A program made the translations under genes and the position numbers. 6,691 bases of DNA from Cyanobium sp. (GTDB taxonomy: Bacteria > Cyanobacteriota > Cyanobacteriia > PCC-6307 > Cyanobiaceae), in NCBI GenBank assembly GCA_014191535.1, contig BJHC01000077.1, positions 1 to 6,691 on the forward strand. The letters are read 5' to 3'. Shown one piece after another: positions 5,863 through 6,691 of the stretch. The notes beneath the pieces were generated by a model, which saw only the letters and a list, made by a program, of their open reading frames with translations, had not been told where the DNA came from and did not search any database. Numbering within the stretch: the stretch's first letter is position 1; every line of letters starts with the position of its first letter.

Positions 5863-6691
5863 TAGGGCCAGGGCCTCTCTGGCACCGCCGCCGCCCCCAG
5901 CCGCCGCGGATCCGCCACCCCCAGGCTGCCGCCGCCGGCAGGCAGCACCTCCACCGAATTGGCCGACCCCATGGCCGGGGTGAGCAGCACCCGATGGCCC
6001 CGCTGCTGCAGTAGCCGCAGGGTGTCGGGGCTGAGCCCCTGCTCAATGCTGATCTGATCCGGCCACAGCTGGCTGTGGATGCGGGGTTCCGCCACCGCGG
6101 TGGCCAGGTTGAGCCCATGCACCAGGCGGTTGAGCAGCACCTGCAACACCGTGGTGATGATGCGACTGCCGCCGGGGCTGCCGGTGGCCAGCAGCGGCGT
6201 TCCATCCCCCCGGAACACCAGCGTGGGGGTCATCGAACTCAACGGCCGGCGCCCTGGGGCAATGGCGTTCTGTTGCCCCTGGCGCAGGCCGTAGGCGTTG
6301 GGGGCACCGGCCTTGGCGGTGAAATCGTCCATTTCGTTGTTGAGCAGAAAGCCCGCCCCCGGCACGCTGATGCCAGTGCCGTAGGCCGTGTTGAGGGTGG
6401 TGGTCAGGGCCACCAGGCCGCCATCGCGATCCGCCACCGACAGATGGGTGGTGTTGGTGCCCTCCTGCAGCGGGCTGGGCTCCGCCTCCAGCTCAGCGGC
6501 CGGCCGGTGGCGATCGGCGCTGATGCGTTGCCGTTGCTGGGCGGCATAGCTCCCACTCAGGAGCCGTTCCAGCGGCATCACCACCTGGGCTGGATCCCCC
6601 AGCAGGCGGTTGCGATCGCGGTAGGCCAGGTTCATCGCCTCCACCATCGGGTGCAGGGTGGCGGCGCTATTGAGGCCCGTGGCCGCCAGAT
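5862..6691 (-). CDS. ggt: Gamma-glutamyltransferase (glutathione hydrolase), C-terminal half, partial
   Basis: Enzyme that cleaves gamma-glutamyl bonds, for example glutathione to glutamate plus Cys-Gly, or transfers the glutamyl group; normally periplasmic and autoprocessed into two chains. Only 275 residues are visible. The frame is open to the right edge, so the gene is cut by the window and not truncated; the Met at 6645-6647 is internal. Numbering from that Met, the processing site and nucleophile are NTTH with Thr66 (codon 6450-6452), matching E. coli Thr391. The remaining 196 residues fit a complete small subunit (about 190 in E. coli). Other active-site matches: Asn86 (TLN), Glu105 and Asp108 (NEMDDF), Ser137/Ser138 (PLSSM), Gly159/Gly160 (GSPGG). 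The lid loop KAGAPNAYG with Tyr119 matches the E. coli lid tyrosine, unlike the lidless Bacillus enzyme. All visible residues indicate an active enzyme. Signal peptide and substrate Arg lie outside the window. Confidence 0.95.
   Translation of the reverse strand, partial: LAATGLNSAATLHPMVEAMNLAYRDRNRLLGDPAQVVMPLERLLSGSYAAQQRQRISADRHRPAAELEAEPSPLQEGTNTTHLSVADRDGGLVALTTTLNTAYGTGISVPGAGFLLNNEMDDFTAKAGAPNAYGLRQGQQNAIAPGRRPLSSMTPTLVFRGDGTPLLATGSPGGSRIITTVLQVLLNRLVHGLNLATAVAEPRIHSQLWPDQISIEQGLSPDTLRLLQQRGHRVLLTPAMGSANSVEVLPAGGGSLGVADPRRLGAAAVPERPWP
6612..6619. repeat. HIP1 octamer GCGATCGC (in ggt)
   Basis: Second exact HIP1 octamer, inside ggt where it encodes part of YRDRNR. Two copies in 6.7 kb is more than the roughly 0.3 I would expect from base composition alone, giving modest support for a cyanobacterial source. 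Confidence 0.6.

Noticed and set aside
5111..6205. 364-codon open frame on the - strand across livF and the end of ggt.
   Set aside because: It is out of frame with ggt, whose correct frame shows all catalytic motifs, and antisense to livF. The product is low-complexity Arg/Ala/Pro/Gln-rich, so it is a shadow.
5862..6647. Reading ggt as a truncated or broken gene starting at the Met at 6647.
   Set aside because: The same frame stays open for 14 more codons to the window edge with family-like sequence, so the gene is merely cut by the window.

Overview
The window carries one almost gap-free operon on the + strand for a branched-chain or hydrophobic amino-acid (HAAT/Liv-type) ABC importer. The 3' part of a convergent gamma-glutamyltransferase gene follows on the - strand. 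The DNA is very GC-rich, with strong GC3 codon use throughout. It contains two copies of the octamer GCGATCGC, the HIP1 palindrome that is over-represented in many cyanobacteria. High GC, HIP1 and Nat/Liv-like gene content together suggest a cyanobacterium of the Cyanobium / high-GC Synechococcus type. This is an inference: no 16S, photosynthesis gene or other firm marker lies in the window.

Layout: 28-1269 and 1274-2485 encode two paralogous lipoprotein substrate-binding proteins, a tandem duplication. 2489-3421 is LivH and 3436-4359 is LivM, the two membrane permease subunits. 4356-5132 is LivG and 5129-5848 is LivF, the two ATPases. 5862-6691 (-) is the C-terminal half of Ggt, which runs off the right edge. 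Gaps within the operon are 4, 3 and 14 bp, followed by two 4-bp ATGA stop/start overlaps. All six operon genes end in TGA. No non-coding stretch longer than about 30 bp exists, so there is no room for an internal promoter outside coding sequence. The operon promoter is either left of the window or the operon continues upstream.

How the genes work together: two membrane-tethered receptors would capture amino acids in the periplasm and deliver them to one LivH-LivM channel powered by a LivG-LivF ATPase pair. Two receptors on one permease recalls E. coli LivJ/LivK, where the second receptor changes specificity. Ggt hydrolyses gamma-glutamyl compounds such as glutathione, usually in the periplasm, and could release amino acids or dipeptides. 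A link to the importer is plausible from proximity only, because the genes are convergent and not co-transcribed.

I see no mobile element, CRISPR array, RNA gene or unknown defence-like system here. The most noteworthy points are the tandem receptor pair, its shared Cys-x3-Cys motif, and a near-identical 42-bp block between the two copies.
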